In this document: positions 4,988 to 7,059 of the stretch, piece by piece
Layout: each line of letters starts with the position of its first letter
Position numbering within the stretch: position 1 is the first letter of the stretch
Assembly (NCBI GenBank): GCA_903896585.1
Contig: CAITYI010000136.1
Coordinates: 1 to 7,059 of the forward strand
Reading direction: 5' to 3'
From: an uncultured bacterium
Lineage (GTDB): Bacteria; Actinomycetota; Actinomycetes; S36-B12
DNA: 7,059 bases
Made by a program: the position numbers and the translations under genes
Notes under the pieces: model-generated
The model's input: the letters and a program-made list of their open reading frames with translations, nothing else
What the model was told of the DNA's origin: nothing
Databases searched by the model: none

Positions 4988-7059
4988 ATGCCTGTGACCC
5001 GCGAACACCGCACCCCCCGAGGGATTGTGACCCGGATCGCCGCCATTGCGGTCGTTGCGATCCTCTCCGGAGCCTTGGTGGGGCTCATGGTGGTGCCCTT
5101 TGCCGGGAGCCTCGGGGTCCTGACCCGCGATGTAGTTCGGGATTTTGAGTCCCTCCCCGATGAACTCAATACCCCGCCGCTCCCCGAGCGCAGCGTGATT
5201 CTGGCGGCCGACGGCTCGGTCCTGGCCACCCTGTATTACCAGAATCGCGTCGAAGTTCCATTGGACAGCATCGCCCCAATCATGCGGCAGGCGACAATTG
5301 CCGTGGAGGATTCCCGATTCCTGGAACACAATGGCGTGGATTTCCGCGGAATTGTCCGCGCATTTGCCTCCAATGCCAGCAGCGGTGAGATCTCCGAAGG
5401 CGCATCCACCCTGACCATGCAGTACGTCAAAAATGTTTTGGTCAATCAGGCGGCCACACCGGCGGAACTTGAAGCCGCTCGCGGCGATAACTCAACGCGA
5501 AAGATCAAAGAAGTTCGCTACGCCCTTGCCTTGGAAAAGCGCTTCACCAAAAGTGAGATTCTGTCGCGCTACCTCAATATTGCGTATTTCGGATCCGGCG
5601 CATACGGCATTGAGGCGGCGGCCCGTCGATACTTTTCAAAACCTGCCGCGAACCTCACGCTCGTTGAAGCCGCAACCTTAGCTGGGATTGTGCAGCGACC
5701 CACCGCATTCGACCCATTGCGTAACCCTGGACTCGCACAAGAGCGACGCAATGTCGTTTTATCTCGCATGGCGGCCCTGGGATACATCACCCCGAGCGCC
5801 GCAGAAGAAGCGAAAGCGACTCCGGTGGATGCGACCGTGAATCCCACCGAAGTTGCCAACGGTTGCACATCCAGTTACGCACCCTTTTTCTGTGATTATG
5901 TAATCCAAACGATTCGCACCAATCCGGAATTTGGTGAAACACCCGAGGAGCGCGAGAAGTTTCTCCGTCGTGGTGGTTACACCATCACAACCACCATTGA
6001 CCCTGCCGTGCAAAATCAAGTCACCGAGGTGGTCAACACGGCGATTCCCCCAACAGATGACAGCGGTAAGGCAGCTGCCATCAGCATGATCGAACCCGGG
6101 ACCGGAAAAATTTTGGCCATGACCCAAAACCGCACATGGGGAACAACCGGCAAGGGCAAGACCACCTACAACTACAACGTCAATCAAGACATTGGTGGCA
6201 CCGCTGGTATGCAGGCCGGTTCTACTTTCAAGGTTTTCACTCTCGCCGCAGCCCTGGAAGCGGGTGTGTCACCGAGTGAATTCATCAGCGCGCCCAGCCC
6301 GGCTACCTTCAAAAATTTTGTGAACTGTGAGACCGGGGCGCCATTCGAACCGGTCACGGTTCGTAACTCCACAACTTCTGGAACGCTCAACATGCCCCAA
6401 GCAACGGCGTACTCCACCAACACGTACTTCATGGCCTTAGAAGAGCGGGTGGGAATTTGTCGAACAGTTGATATCGCCGAATCACTCGGCGTCACGCTGG
6501 GTAACGGTGATCCGCTCCTGCGGGTCCCCTCGTTCACATTGGGTTCCATGGAAGTGTCGCCCCTTGCCGTTGCGAATGCTTATGCCACTTTCGCTGCCCA
6601 TGGCCGCTACTGCGAACCGGTGTCAATCGTTGAAATTCGGGATCGCGATGGCGCTCGCCTACCCATTCCCGATGGCAACTGCCAACAAATTCTGGATCGC
6701 GGGGTGGCAGACGGTGTGACCTTCATGTTGAACGGTGTGGTTGACGGGAATATTTCCGGGCGCACTGGTGCCGCCATGAGTTTGGGTGACCGGCCCGTTG
6801 CCGGCAAGACGGGAACGACCAATGAGTCGGCTGCCGTGTGGTTTGCGGGCTACACGCCCCAGGTGGCCGCGGCCGTGTGGGTGGGTGACCCACGGGGCGG
6901 GTTCGCCTTCCCGCTCAAAGACATCACGATTAATGGCACCTACTACCGACAGGTATTCGGCGGCACCTTCCCCGGACCCATTTGGAAAGAATCAATGCAG
7001 ATCGCCAGTGCGAATTTACCGATTGCCAATTTTGATTTGCGCACGCAGTTCACGGCACC
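4988..7059 (+). CDS. ponA2: Class A penicillin-binding protein (bifunctional transglycosylase/transpeptidase), 3' end missing
   Basis: The frame is open for 690 codons to the window edge. A short basic N-terminus precedes a transmembrane anchor (about residues 13-38). The glycosyltransferase (GT51) domain shows EDSRF (Glu107, Asp108), GASTLTMQ (138-145), RKIKE (171-175, second catalytic Glu175) and a YLNIAYFGSGAYGIEAAA segment. The transpeptidase domain starts near YTITTTID (331-338) and has STFK (nucleophile Ser412), STN (476-478) and KTGT (607-610). Both activities therefore look intact: glycan polymerisation and peptide cross-linking on the outer face of the membrane. Six extracytoplasmic cysteines are present (293, 302, 447, 491, 542, 565). 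Mycobacterial PonA2 is about 810 residues and ends with a PASTA domain; that part would lie outside the window. An in-frame TGA at 4979 limits the start, making ATG 4988 the natural choice. The gene is divergent from whiB4. Confidence 0.93.
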   Translation, partial: MPVTREHRTPRGIVTRIAAIAVVAILSGALVGLMVVPFAGSLGVLTRDVVRDFESLPDELNTPPLPERSVILAADGSVLATLYYQNRVEVPLDSIAPIMRQATIAVEDSRFLEHNGVDFRGIVRAFASNASSGEISEGASTLTMQYVKNVLVNQAATPAELEAARGDNSTRKIKEVRYALALEKRFTKSEILSRYLNIAYFGSGAYGIEAAARRYFSKPAANLTLVEAATLAGIVQRPTAFDPLRNPGLAQERRNVVLSRMAALGYITPSAAEEAKATPVDATVNPTEVANGCTSSYAPFFCDYVIQTIRTNPEFGETPEEREKFLRRGGYTITTTIDPAVQNQVTEVVNTAIPPTDDSGKAAAISMIEPGTGKILAMTQNRTWGTTGKGKTTYNYNVNQDIGGTAGMQAGSTFKVFTLAAALEAGVSPSEFISAPSPATFKNFVNCETGAPFEPVTVRNSTTSGTLNMPQATAYSTNTYFMALEERVGICRTVDIAESLGVTLGNGDPLLRVPSFTLGSMEVSPLAVANAYATFAAHGRYCEPVSIVEIRDRDGARLPIPDGNCQQILDRGVADGVTFMLNGVVDGNISGRTGAAMSLGDRPVAGKTGTTNESAAVWFAGYTPQVAAAVWVGDPRGGFAFPLKDITINGTYYRQVFGGTFPGPIWKESMQIASANLPIANFDLRTQFTA

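Noticed and set aside
4729..5229. Minus-strand open frame of 166 codons across the whiB4-ponA2 intergenic region
   Set aside because: It is a low-complexity Arg/Ser/Thr-rich shadow of ponA2, out of frame with whiB4, with no family likeness.
5759..6187. Minus-strand open frame of 142 codons opposite ponA2
   Set aside because: It is antisense to the transpeptidase coding region, with no domain or supporting start signals.
1..7059. CRISPR array, transposase, integrase, tRNA or rRNA
   Set aside because: None seen. Apart from the 48-bp coding repeat at 2242-2289 no tandem or spaced repeats stand out, and the gene content is conserved chromosomal.

Overview
This window looks like chromosomal core DNA from an actinobacterium. 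The evidence is a four-cysteine WhiB protein, a pair of Get3/ArsA-like ATPases, an actinobacterial class A penicillin-binding protein, and the tail of a Crp that resembles the mycobacterial protein. Base composition by eye is moderate (roughly mid-50s % GC), low for the phylum, so an uncultivated aquatic lineage is possible; that is inference. The gene order matches, from memory, the crp - MBL hydrolase - RidA - DUF4177 - ATPase pair - whiB4 - ponA2 neighbourhood of mycobacteria (Rv3676-Rv3682) and the wblA region of Streptomyces.

Layout. Positions 1-93 (+) are the last 30 codons of crp. It runs head-on into a four-gene minus-strand operon that is read from about 2186 down to 90: a 51-residue DUF4177 protein, a RidA-family protein, a NUDIX hydrolase and a LACTB2-like metallo-beta-lactamase-fold hydrolase. 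Its gaps are 4 nt, 3 nt and a 4-nt overlap. A very short divergent region (at most 40 bp) separates this operon from two plus-strand ATPase genes (2227-3267 and 3264-4394, ATGA overlap). These converge on whiB4 (4434-4745, minus). A 242-bp intergenic region then separates whiB4 from the divergent ponA2 (4988 to the window end, plus, incomplete at its 3' end).

How the genes may work together. The minus operon resembles a metabolite-repair or small-molecule hydrolysis set. The two ATPases carry complementary nucleotide-binding features and probably form a heteromer. WhiB4/WblA is an Fe-S redox-responsive regulator, and PonA2 polymerises and cross-links peptidoglycan outside the membrane. Tight spacing, shared divergent control regions and conserved order suggest a stress or cell-envelope module, but the functional link is inference.

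The main unusual points are: a 12-bp tandem repeat that forms an extra N-terminus on the first ATPase and lies where the opposite operon's promoter should be; interlocked crp/MBL stop codons on one CTAG; a promoter with nested dyads and a long leader in front of whiB4; and a probable leaderless start for ponA2. I see no mobile element, CRISPR array, tRNA or rRNA, and no clearly undescribed system.
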